The position numbers and the translations under genes were made by a program. This document shows positions 17,623 through 25,316 of a stretch of 64,000 nucleotides of DNA, in pieces. Source of the stretch: Bradyrhizobium sp. CSA207 (GTDB taxonomy: Bacteria; Pseudomonadota; Alphaproteobacteria; Rhizobiales; Xanthobacteraceae); NCBI RefSeq assembly GCF_029051685.1, contig NZ_JAACFT010000017.1:62001-126000 (forward strand), in the 5' to 3' direction. The notes beneath the pieces were generated by a model. It searched no databases and was not told the origin of the DNA. It worked only from the letters and a program-made list of their open reading frames with translations. Each line of letters starts with the position of its first letter. Position 1 is the first letter of the stretch.

Positions 17623-18873
17623 TTAAGCGCGCACTGCCGCGAGGCCAGGCACCGCGGCGAAGCCGGCTTTGGTGGCATAGCCGCGCACGATCGCCTCGCG
17701 CTGGGAATAGCTCAGCACGTTGTCGACATTGTCGAACCCGTCAGGCGCAAGTTGCTCAACCGCGTCGATGACGCCCTCGGGACCGCCGCGCCGGTTGGAT
17801 CGGACAATATCCGCGGTCATCGGCAGGCGCTTCTTCTCGTATTCCAGCAGCGCCTGGCGCGGGTGCTCGGCACGTACCAGCGCGTCGGCGAGGCAGCGCG
17901 CATCGAGGATCGCCTGCGATGCGCCGTTCGAGCCGACCGGATACATCGGATGCGCGGCATCGCCAAGCAGCGTGACGCGGCCGAACGACCAATAGGGCAA
18001 GGGATCGCGGTCGCAGGTCGGATATTCGTAGAATTCAGGCGTCGCCGAGATCAGGCTCTTCACGTCGATGTAGGGCACGGAAAAGCGCGCGACATGCGGC
18101 ATCAGATCTTCACGCCGGCCCGGCCGCGACCAGTCTTCTTTCCGCGGCGGTGGGGCATTGCCCTCGCCGACCTTCACAAGCACGGCCCAATTGGTCAGGC
18201 GGCTCGCGGGGCTCGATCCCTCGGCAATCGGATAGATCACCACCTTGGCATTGAGCCCACCAGCCACGATCATCGATTTTCCGGTGAGAAACAGCGGCCA
18301 GTCGCGCGCCCCGCGCCACAACATCAGCCCGTTCCAGCAGGGCGGCCCCTCGTTCGGGAACAGCGTCTCGCGGACGCGCGAGTGGATGCCGTCAGCGCCG
18401 ATCAGGATATCGCCGCGCGCGGTGTGAATGTGCGCGCCCGCGCGATCGAAGAAATAGGCCGTCACGCCGCCTTCATCCTGCGTGAAGGCGCCAAGCCGGG
18501 AGCCGGCGTGAATCGCCTCGGGCCCGAGCCGCTCCTCGACAGCGCGATGAATGACGCCCTGAAGCCGGCCGCGATGAATCGAGAATTGCGGAACGTCGTG
18601 TCCTGCGTCGATGCCGCGGGCTTCGCGCCAGACTTCCTGGCCGTGGCGGTTGAGGTAATAGAGTTGGTCGGTCCGAATTGCGACGTCATCGAGCTTCTGC
18701 AACAGGCCGAGGCCTGCGAGCTCGCGCATGGCATGCGGCAGTGTGTTGATGCCGACGCCGAGTTCTCGGATGGTATCGGCCTGCTCGAAAATCTCGCAAC
18801 CGACACCGCGCGAGCGCAGCATCAATGCCGTGGTGAGACCACCGATACCGCCACCGACGATAATCGCCTTCAT
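17623..18873 (-). CDS. FAD-dependent aromatic monooxygenase (salicylate-hydroxylase-like)
   Basis: 416-residue class A flavoprotein monooxygenase. The dinucleotide fold is AIIVGGGIGGLTTALML, the DG motif GADGIHSRVRETLF, and the second FAD motif LLGDAAHPMYPVGSNGASQA. Family members hydroxylate salicylate, 3-hydroxybenzoate or related phenols using NAD(P)H and O2. It lies 54 nt downstream of the monooxygenase/reductase fusion gene, so it is in the same operon. Its role may be an accessory hydroxylation of the substrate or an escape route for a side product. The exact substrate is not evident. Confidence 0.88.
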   Translation of the reverse strand: MKAIIVGGGIGGLTTALMLRSRGVGCEIFEQADTIRELGVGINTLPHAMRELAGLGLLQKLDDVAIRTDQLYYLNRHGQEVWREARGIDAGHDVPQFSIHRGRLQGVIHRAVEERLGPEAIHAGSRLGAFTQDEGGVTAYFFDRAGAHIHTARGDILIGADGIHSRVRETLFPNEGPPCWNGLMLWRGARDWPLFLTGKSMIVAGGLNAKVVIYPIAEGSSPASRLTNWAVLVKVGEGNAPPPRKEDWSRPGRREDLMPHVARFSVPYIDVKSLISATPEFYEYPTCDRDPLPYWSFGRVTLLGDAAHPMYPVGSNGASQAILDARCLADALVRAEHPRQALLEYEKKRLPMTADIVRSNRRGGPEGVIDAVEQLAPDGFDNVDNVLSYSQREAIVRGYATKAGFAAVPGLAAVRA

Positions 18874-18927
18874 CGCCCTAACTCCACTCGATACACGCAG
18901 GCAATGGGGTTAACGTCGCATGGGCAG

Positions 18928-21279
18928 TCACTCCGCCGCAAGCGGCTTTGTCGCCTCCGCCTTGAGTTCGGCCCGGGTCTTGGGCTTAGCCTTAATTCTC
19001 AGCTCCTCGAGATCCTGCCGGTCGCGCTCGCTGTTGCGGAAAATTTGCTCTTTTCCAGGTAGATATTGCGGCGGGCAGAACGTGCCGTCCGCCCCGTACC
19101 AGGCCGCCGCCTTCATGGTGAAGAAGGGGTCAACCAGATGCGGCCGCCCCAGCGCAACGAGATCCGCCCGGCCGGCGGCCAAAATCGTATTGGCCTGGTC
19201 CGCGGTCGTGATGTTGCCGACGCACATGGTGGCAATGCGGGCCTCGTTGCGGACCTGGTCGGAAAATGGTGTCTGGAACATGCGCCCGTAGATTGGCTGC
19301 GCATCGCGCACGGTCTGCCCGGTCGAGACGTCGACGAGATCGACACCGGCTTCGGCAAAGGCGCGCGCGATGGCGACGGCTTTGTCACCGTCAATGCCGC
19401 CTTCGGCCCAGTCGGTTGCGGAAATACGTACCGACATCGGCTTGTGCGACGGCCACACCGCCCGCAACGCTTCGAACACCTCGAGCGGAAAGCGCAAGCG
19501 GTTCGCCAGCGAGCCGCCGTATTCGTCCGTCCGGGTATTCGTCAGCGGTGAGATGAAGCTCGCGAGCAGATAGCCGTGGGCGCAGTGCAATTCGAGCATA
19601 TCGAAGCCGCAGCGCTCGCCGCGCTCGGCCGCCACAACGAATACATCTCTCACCGCGTCCATGCCCGCGCGATCGAGCTCGCGCGGCACCTGGCTGTCGG
19701 GGAAATAGGGCAGCGGCGATGCCGAGAACACTTCCCAGCCACCCTCGTCCAGCGGCCGGTCGATGCCGTCCCACATCAGCTTGGTCGCACCCTTGCGGCC
19801 GGCGTGGCCCAGCTGCAGGCAGATCTTCGCCGCCGAATTGCCGTGGACGAAATCCACGATGCGTCGCCAAGACGCCTCTTGCTCGTCGTTCCAAAGGCCA
19901 GCGCAGCCCGGCGTGATCCGGGCGTCGCGGCTGACACAGGTCATCTCGGTGAAGATCAGGCCGGCGCCACCGATCGCGCGCGAGCCATAATGCACCAGAT
20001 GAAAGTCGGTCGGCACGCCTTCCTTGGCCGAATACATGCACATCGGCGATACCACCGCGCGATTGACGATCTCCATCTCGCGCAAGCGGAATGGCTGAAA
20101 CAGCGGTACCATCGGCTTGTTGGTATCGACATCAAAGCCGTCGTCGCGAACCTGCTTGGCAAACGACTTATCAACCTCCGCGACGAAATCCGGAGCGCGT
20201 AGCTTCAGGTTATCATAAGTGATCGCCTTCGACCGCGTCATCACGCCGAACGCGAACTGCACGGGATCAAAATCCCAGAAGCGATCGACGTGCTCGAACC
20301 ACACCAGTGAGACGTCGGCAGCGTGTTGCGTTTTCTCGACTTCCTCGCGGCGGCCGTGCTCATAGACCTCCAGCGCAGCCTTGATGCTGGGCGCGTTCTG
20401 CATCGCCTCGGCAAGCGCAATGGCGTCTTCCATCGCGAGCTTGGTGCCGGAGCCGATGGAGAAATGCGCGCTCGCCTTGGCGTCGCCAAGCAGCACCATG
20501 TTGTCCTTGACCCAGCGCTTGCTACGGATCATCGGGAAATTGCGCCACATCGAGCGGTTGGTGAGCAGCTGGTGCCCGTCGAGGAACCAGCCGAAGATGT
20601 CGGCCATCCGCGCCGCGGACTGGGTCTCGTTCAGCCCGGTCAATCCTGCCCGCTCGAACGTCTTCGGATCAGTCTCGAAGATCCAGGTCGAGTGCCCGGC
20701 TTCGTATTGATAGGCGTGGGCGATGAAAGGCCCCCACTCCGTCTCCTGGAAGATGAAGGTGAACGCATCAAGCGGCTTGGTCGAGCCCATCCAGGCGAAC
20801 TTGTTGCTGCGGACGTCGACTTCCGGCTGGAAGTGGTCGACATATTTTTCGCGGAAGCGGCTGTTGATGCCGTCGGCAAGCAGGATCAGATCGGCGTCGG
20901 CGAAGCGGGCATCATCGTCGATATCCACTTCGAAAAGCAATTTGACGCCGAGCTCGCGCGCCCGCTCCTGAAGGATCAGGAGCAGTTTCTGCCTTGAGCA
21001 GCCGCAGAAACCGTTGCCGCCGACCCGATGCACCGCGCCGCGAAAATGCACGGCGATGTCGTCCCAATAGGCGAATTCCTGCGTGATGCGCCGATAACTC
21101 GGAAGATCATGTTTTTCGAAGTTGTCCAGCGTGGCGTCCGAGAATACCACCCCGAAGCCGAAAGTGTCGTCGGCCCGATTGCGCTCATACACCGTGATCT
21201 CGGCACTTGGTCGCTGCTTCTTGAGCAGGATCGCAGCGTAGAGACCCGCAGGTCCACCACCGATGATCGCGACTTTCAT
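18928..21279 (-). CDS. Flavin monooxygenase / Old Yellow Enzyme fusion (2-aminobenzoyl-CoA monooxygenase/reductase type)
   Basis: 783-residue fusion. Residues ~1-375 are a flavin monooxygenase domain (AIIGGGPAGLYAAILLKKQ, LLADGINSRFREKY). Residues ~395-760 are an Old Yellow Enzyme-type reductase, with SPMCMYSAKEG, LQLGHAGRKG, the His pair in HCAHGYLLASF, and DEYGGSLANR. This architecture is known from Azoarcus evansii 2-aminobenzoyl-CoA monooxygenase/reductase, which hydroxylates and then reduces the ring. Salicylyl-CoA 5-hydroxylases share the N-terminal part. The nearby CoA ligase and RidA favour the aminobenzoyl reading. MarR site D lies 33-50 nt upstream of the start, giving the gene its own promoter. 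Salicylyl-CoA is the main alternative substrate. Confidence 0.9.
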   Translation of the reverse strand: MKVAIIGGGPAGLYAAILLKKQRPSAEITVYERNRADDTFGFGVVFSDATLDNFEKHDLPSYRRITQEFAYWDDIAVHFRGAVHRVGGNGFCGCSRQKLLLILQERARELGVKLLFEVDIDDDARFADADLILLADGINSRFREKYVDHFQPEVDVRSNKFAWMGSTKPLDAFTFIFQETEWGPFIAHAYQYEAGHSTWIFETDPKTFERAGLTGLNETQSAARMADIFGWFLDGHQLLTNRSMWRNFPMIRSKRWVKDNMVLLGDAKASAHFSIGSGTKLAMEDAIALAEAMQNAPSIKAALEVYEHGRREEVEKTQHAADVSLVWFEHVDRFWDFDPVQFAFGVMTRSKAITYDNLKLRAPDFVAEVDKSFAKQVRDDGFDVDTNKPMVPLFQPFRLREMEIVNRAVVSPMCMYSAKEGVPTDFHLVHYGSRAIGGAGLIFTEMTCVSRDARITPGCAGLWNDEQEASWRRIVDFVHGNSAAKICLQLGHAGRKGATKLMWDGIDRPLDEGGWEVFSASPLPYFPDSQVPRELDRAGMDAVRDVFVVAAERGERCGFDMLELHCAHGYLLASFISPLTNTRTDEYGGSLANRLRFPLEVFEALRAVWPSHKPMSVRISATDWAEGGIDGDKAVAIARAFAEAGVDLVDVSTGQTVRDAQPIYGRMFQTPFSDQVRNEARIATMCVGNITTADQANTILAAGRADLVALGRPHLVDPFFTMKAAAWYGADGTFCPPQYLPGKEQIFRNSERDRQDLEELRIKAKPKTRAELKAEATKPLAAE

Positions 21280-21311
21280 GGGAGCCTCGCCAATTCAACC
21301 GGGCACGAAAC

Positions 21312-21329
21312 TATTTTAAGCCTAAAATA
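21312..21329. promoter_or_regulatory. Putative MarR operator, site D (best copy)
   Basis: TATTTTAAGCCTAAAATA has perfect 7-bp inverted arms around AGCC. It lies 33-50 nt before the start of the monooxygenase/reductase gene. The flank AATTTCGCG is shared with site A. Confidence 0.75.
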
Positions 21330-21376
21330 ATTTCGCGGCAAGCCCCCATTCCGTTGGGTGGATAGCAAGGCCCGAT

Positions 21377-22213
21377 TTAGTCGCCCCTGAAGACCGGCTT
21401 GACCTTGTTGGCGAAGGCCTCGAAGGCGCGCCCGAAATCGGCTGTCGTCATGCACAGCGCTTGAGCAATAGCCTCCGCTTCGATCGCCTCTTCCACCGAC
21501 ATCGCCCATTCCATCGCCAGCATCCGCTTGGTCATGGTGTTGGCGAAGGTCGGTCCTTCGGCGATTTGCCTGGCCAGCAGCTGCGCCTGGGGCAGCACCT
21601 GCTCCGGCGTGACGATGCGGCTGAAGAAACCCCAGCGTTCCCCCTCCTCAGCGGTCATGAACCGGCCGGTATAAAGTAGCTCGGAAGCGCGGGACTGTCC
21701 GATGATACGCGGCAGGATCGCGCACGCACCCATGTCGCAGCCGGCAAGGCCCACCTTATTGAACAGGAATGCAACCTTGGCCCCGCTCGCGGCGAGGCGC
21801 ATGTCGGAGGCCATAGCGACGATTGCACCGGCCCCCGCACAGATGCCCTCGACTGCCGCCACGATCGGCTGCGGGCACGCCCGCATCGCCTTGACAAGGT
21901 CACCCGTCATTCGCGTAAAGGCGGTCAGCCCCTTGGTGTCCATTTTGACGAGCGGGCCGATGATCTCGAACACGTCGCCGCCGGACGAGAAATTGCCGCC
22001 GGCGCCGGTGACGACAATGACCTTGACCGCATCGTCGAACGCACAGGCTCGGAAAAAATCGGTCAGCTCTCGATAGCTCTCGAACGTCAATGGATTCTTC
22101 CGCTCGGGACGATTGAGCGTTACGGTGGCAACCCCATCGACCACGGCCAACAGGAAGTGCTCCGGCGAATAGTCCGCGAGCGGCACGGTCACGGGATTGG
22201 CTGGTCTGCTCAT
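21377..22213 (-). CDS. Enoyl-CoA hydratase/isomerase family protein
   Basis: 278-residue crotonase-fold protein. The oxyanion-hole segments are GNFSSGGDVFEI and GICAGAGAIVAMASDM. The second departs from the usual GGGCELA pattern, so the glutamate that serves hydratases there is not visible. The enzyme may therefore be an isomerase, hydrolase or ring-opening hydratase rather than a plain enoyl-CoA hydratase. It is 41 nt downstream of the SDR gene in the same direction. Its likely role is processing of the non-aromatic cyclohexenyl-CoA product (inference). Confidence 0.85.
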   Translation of the reverse strand: MSRPANPVTVPLADYSPEHFLLAVVDGVATVTLNRPERKNPLTFESYRELTDFFRACAFDDAVKVIVVTGAGGNFSSGGDVFEIIGPLVKMDTKGLTAFTRMTGDLVKAMRACPQPIVAAVEGICAGAGAIVAMASDMRLAASGAKVAFLFNKVGLAGCDMGACAILPRIIGQSRASELLYTGRFMTAEEGERWGFFSRIVTPEQVLPQAQLLARQIAEGPTFANTMTKRMLAMEWAMSVEEAIEAEAIAQALCMTTADFGRAFEAFANKVKPVFRGD

Positions 22214-22254
22214 GCGATCTCCTTAGCTTCCTTGTTCCGCGCGTGCTGTGCGCG

Positions 22255-23016
22255 CTAGATCTCGCCACCGGCGACGGCAATCGCCTGTCCTGTGATCGCG
22301 CCCGCGCCCTCGCCGCACAGCCAAAGCACGGCGTCTGCTACCTCCTGAGGTGCGATCAGACGCCCCTGCGGATTGTGCTTCGCAAGCTCGGCAACCGCCT
22401 GCTCGCGGCTACGACTGGTCTTCTTCATGATATTTTCGATACTGCCGGCAACCAGATCGGTGTCCGTGAAGCCCGGACACACCGCATTCACGGTCACGTT
22501 GCTGCCGGCCATCTCAAGGGCAAGCGAACGTACCAAGCCGATCACGGCGTGCTTGGCGGCAGTGTACGCGCTCACATAGGCATAGCCTTTCAGTCCGGCC
22601 GTTGATGCAATAGCCACGATGCGTCCGTAGGGACGATCCTTCATTCCCGGCAGCACCGCGCGGACGGCGTGGACCACGCCCATGAAGTTGACGTCCATCA
22701 TGCGCGCGAAGAGCGCACTGTCTGACTTCGAGAACGGCGCGGATTCAGCGCTGCCGGCGTTGGCGATCAGGATATCAATGGGTTGTCGTGCGTGCGCTTC
22801 GGCGATGGCCGCCTTCAACGCAGCTTCGTCCGAAACGTCGGCGACAGCGCCGAAATGTGCCGCCCCTGCGCTGATCGCCTCATCGAGAGTTGCTGCATTC
22901 CGGCCCAGCACCGTGACCGTGGCACCGGCACCGACAAAAGCCGCCGCAATCGCGCGACCTATGCCGCGGCCGCCACCGGTCACCAGCGCGTGCGTCGAAT
23001 GCGGCAATCCGGACAT
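22255..23016 (-). CDS. Short-chain dehydrogenase/reductase
   Basis: 253-residue classical SDR using NAD(P). The cofactor motif is TGGGRGIGRAIAAAF, the NAG motif LIANAG, the catalytic serine is in IASTAGLKG, and the YxxxK motif is YVSAYTAAKHAV. It is probably a 3-hydroxyacyl-CoA (or cyclic hydroxyacyl-CoA) dehydrogenase. Two ATGs are available. The inner one at 23016 has GGGAG 7 nt upstream, made by the codons after the outer ATG (23034), so I prefer it. The gene is first in the SDR-hydratase pair. MarR-like site E (23057-23070) lies about 40 nt upstream. Confidence 0.87.
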   Translation of the reverse strand: MSGLPHSTHALVTGGGRGIGRAIAAAFVGAGATVTVLGRNAATLDEAISAGAAHFGAVADVSDEAALKAAIAEAHARQPIDILIANAGSAESAPFSKSDSALFARMMDVNFMGVVHAVRAVLPGMKDRPYGRIVAIASTAGLKGYAYVSAYTAAKHAVIGLVRSLALEMAGSNVTVNAVCPGFTDTDLVAGSIENIMKKTSRSREQAVAELAKHNPQGRLIAPQEVADAVLWLCGEGAGAITGQAIAVAGGEI

Positions 23017-23056
23017 GCGCTGACTCCCTGACATCTATTGGTCGCCCCTCGATATA

Positions 23057-23070
23057 TTTTAACCTTCAAG
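23057..23070. promoter_or_regulatory. Putative MarR operator, site E (degenerate)
   Basis: TTTTAACCTTCAAG keeps the AT-rich arms, but the inner symmetry is weak. It is placed before the SDR gene and 68 bp from site F, start to start. Confidence 0.4.
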
Positions 23071-23124
23071 TTTTTGCAACGAAGCGTCTCAAACGGGGCG
23101 CGGTGAGGCTCGGCCCGAAAATTG

Positions 23125-23138
23125 CTTTAAGCATAAAA
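23125..23138. promoter_or_regulatory. Putative MarR operator, site F
   Basis: CTTTAAGCATAAAA is a near-palindromic match to the consensus. It is 61 nt before the GTG of the five-gene plus-strand operon. Confidence 0.6.
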
Positions 23139-23199
23139 TTATCTCTTCCCATCCCCTGCAGGCCTGTTAGCATCCTCAGACGAAGCAAAAGGATATCAC

Positions 23200-24030
23200 G
23201 TGTCGCAACCCGCGCCGATGATAACAAAGGACGGTCGCTTCGCCTACGAAAGCGCAGGCGATCCGGGCGCGATACCTTTGATCTTCCTGCATGGAATCGG
23301 CGGCGCGGCGCGGGCCTGGCGGCATCAGCTTGCTAGGTTCGGCGACCGCTTTCATGCGATCGCGTGGGACATGCCTGGCTATGGCGGCTCGGCGCCGCTT
23401 GCGAGCGTCAGTATCGCTGCCTTGGCGGATGCACTCCAGCAATTCATCGAGCAGCTTGGCGTCGCCAAGCCCATTCTGGTCGGTCATTCGATCGGCGGCA
23501 TGATCGTCCAGAAGTGGCTCGTCCAGTTTCCGCAGCTGGCACGTGCAGTCGTCCTGGCCCAGACGAGCCCAGCCTTCGGCAAGGCCGATGGCGACTGGCA
23601 GAAATCGTTCATCGCTGCGCGGCTCGGGCCGCTTGATCGGGGCGAAACCATGAAGTCGCTGGCGCCTTCCCTAGTGAAAGAGCTGGTCGGCGATGATCCC
23701 GATCCGGAAGGGATGGAACTCGCACGCGAGTGCATGGCAAGTGTGCCAGAAGCAAGCTATCGCGCGATGATGCTGGCCCTGATCGGGTTCGACCAGCGTA
23801 GCTCCCTCAAGGATATTTCCGTACCGACGCTGCTGCTGTCCGGTTCCAGGGATAACAACGCCCCCGCCCCGATGATGGCGAAGACGGCGACGTACGTTCC
23901 TTCAGCCGAATATGTCGAGCTTGCCGGTGTCGGCCATCTCGCCAATCTTGAGCGCCCTGAGGCTTTCGACGCGGCTCTCAGTCGGTTCTTGGAAGCTGTC
24001 GTGGCCAAAACACAGGTGACCGCACAATGA
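23200..24030 (+). CDS. Alpha/beta-fold hydrolase
   Basis: 276-residue hydrolase. The nucleophile elbow is GHSIGGM, the oxyanion region FLHGIGGAARAW, the catalytic aspartate probably lies in LLSGSRDNNAPAP, and the histidine in GVGHLANLERP. It resembles 3-oxoadipate enol-lactonase/esterase-type enzymes and could open a lactone or cleave a thioester. The start is GTG 23200 with AAAGGA upstream. It is the first gene of a tightly packed five-gene operon under site F, and its TGA overlaps the next ATG (ATGA). The substrate is not predictable. Confidence 0.85.
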   Translation: MSQPAPMITKDGRFAYESAGDPGAIPLIFLHGIGGAARAWRHQLARFGDRFHAIAWDMPGYGGSAPLASVSIAALADALQQFIEQLGVAKPILVGHSIGGMIVQKWLVQFPQLARAVVLAQTSPAFGKADGDWQKSFIAARLGPLDRGETMKSLAPSLVKELVGDDPDPEGMELARECMASVPEASYRAMMLALIGFDQRSSLKDISVPTLLLSGSRDNNAPAPMMAKTATYVPSAEYVELAGVGHLANLERPEAFDAALSRFLEAVVAKTQVTAQ

Positions 24031-25316
24031 CCCTGCAAGTCAGCAAGACCATTGGCGCCACGGATAAGGTCGCACTTGATGCGCCGATCTTCGATCCAGT
24101 CGCGTTCCGCTTGAGCGACGAGCAGGCCGGCATCATCGCGCGGGCGCGCGAGATCGGCCAGAGCGTGTTCGCCGCTCGCGCTGCGGCCTACGACCGCGAA
24201 GCTATCTTTCCGTCCGAAAATTATCGCGACCTGCATCGCGTCGGTCTGCTCGGCATTGCCGTTCCCAAGAAGCACGGCGGTCTCGGCGCGAGCTACCAGA
24301 CGTACGCGCTGGCAGCAGCCGAGATCGGCCGCTATTGCGGCGCAACGGCGCTCACCTGGAATATGCACGTCTGCTCGACCCTGTGGTCGGGCCCCCTTGC
24401 CGACGATCTCGACATGGATGCCGGGACTCGCGCTGAACACGAGCGGCGACGGGCAATCCACTACAAGCGCATCGTCGAGGACGGCGCGATCTATTCGCAG
24501 CCATTCTCGGAGGGCGGTGCAGCGGCGGCAGGTGGCGTCGCCTTCGGCACGGAAGCAAGGCCGGTCGAGGGCGGCTGGATCGTCAACGGCAAGAAGATCT
24601 TTGCGTCGCTCTCCGGCCACGCCGACTATTACGGCGTGCTCTGCACCGAGATCGAGGAAGGCGAGAAGGCCTCGCGCCGCAATACCCTCTACCTCGCCAC
24701 TCCTGCGACATCGCAAGGCGTCTCGGTCGTCGGCGACTGGGATCCGCTCGGCATGCGCGGCACGGTCTCGCGGACGCTCCTGTTCAAGGACGTGTTTGTG
24801 CCGCACGATTCGGCGTTGATGCCACGCGGTGTCTACTTTCAGGCCGCGATGCGCTGGCCGCACATGTTTCTGACGCTGTCCCCGACCTATATGGGTCTCG
24901 CGCAGGCAGCTTACGACTTCACCGTGCGCTATCTGCGCGGCGGGCTGCCCGGCATGCCGCCAGTCAAGCGCAGAATGTATCCGACCAAGCAAATTGCAGT
25001 TGCTCAGATGCAGATCAAGCTCGAGCAGATCAAGGCGATCTGGTTCCAGGCCGTCACCGAGGCGCGCGCCAACCCAAGCAAGGAGCAAGTACTGCGTGCC
25101 TATGCCGCGCAATATTCGGTGATGGAAGGCGCCAACGAGCTCGCGGCTCTCGCAATCCGCACCTGCGGCGGTCAGGCCATGCTTCGGTCACTGCCGCTGG
25201 AGCGGATCTATCGTGACAGCCGCTGCGGTTCGCTGATGCTGCCCTGGACAGCCGAGCTCTGCCTCGACCGTATCGGGCGCGAGGCATTGTACGAGGCCGG
25301 CGAAACGGACGATTGA
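24027..25316 (+). CDS. Acyl-CoA dehydrogenase family flavoprotein
   Basis: 429 residues with the N-terminal helical, central beta and C-terminal helical acyl-CoA dehydrogenase layout (QPFSEGGAAAAGG, then GGWIVNGKKIFASLSG). The C-terminal segment reads RIYRDSRCGSLMLPWTAEL, where most family members have RxxRDxR...YEGT(S/T)EI. The usual catalytic glutamate position is thus altered. It may act on an unusual (cyclic or hydroxylated) acyl-CoA or have a different chemistry. It is translationally coupled to the hydrolase gene (ATGA) and to the next gene (TTGA overlap). Confidence 0.85.
   Translation: MTLQVSKTIGATDKVALDAPIFDPVAFRLSDEQAGIIARAREIGQSVFAARAAAYDREAIFPSENYRDLHRVGLLGIAVPKKHGGLGASYQTYALAAAEIGRYCGATALTWNMHVCSTLWSGPLADDLDMDAGTRAEHERRRAIHYKRIVEDGAIYSQPFSEGGAAAAGGVAFGTEARPVEGGWIVNGKKIFASLSGHADYYGVLCTEIEEGEKASRRNTLYLATPATSQGVSVVGDWDPLGMRGTVSRTLLFKDVFVPHDSALMPRGVYFQAAMRWPHMFLTLSPTYMGLAQAAYDFTVRYLRGGLPGMPPVKRRMYPTKQIAVAQMQIKLEQIKAIWFQAVTEARANPSKEQVLRAYAAQYSVMEGANELAALAIRTCGGQAMLRSLPLERIYRDSRCGSLMLPWTAELCLDRIGREALYEAGETDD

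Noticed and set aside
17616..17630. Seventh MarR site at the end of the flavin monooxygenase gene
   Set aside because: Only the half TTTTAAGC is present; it forms the stop codon region of a convergent gene pair and lacks the second arm.
17752..19062. 436-codon plus-strand open frame
   Set aside because: Antisense to the flavin monooxygenase gene and the end of the fusion gene; composition of a shadow frame.
23757..25112. 451-codon minus-strand open frame
   Set aside because: Antisense to hydrolase and acyl-CoA dehydrogenase genes that overlap by ATGA and share an operator.
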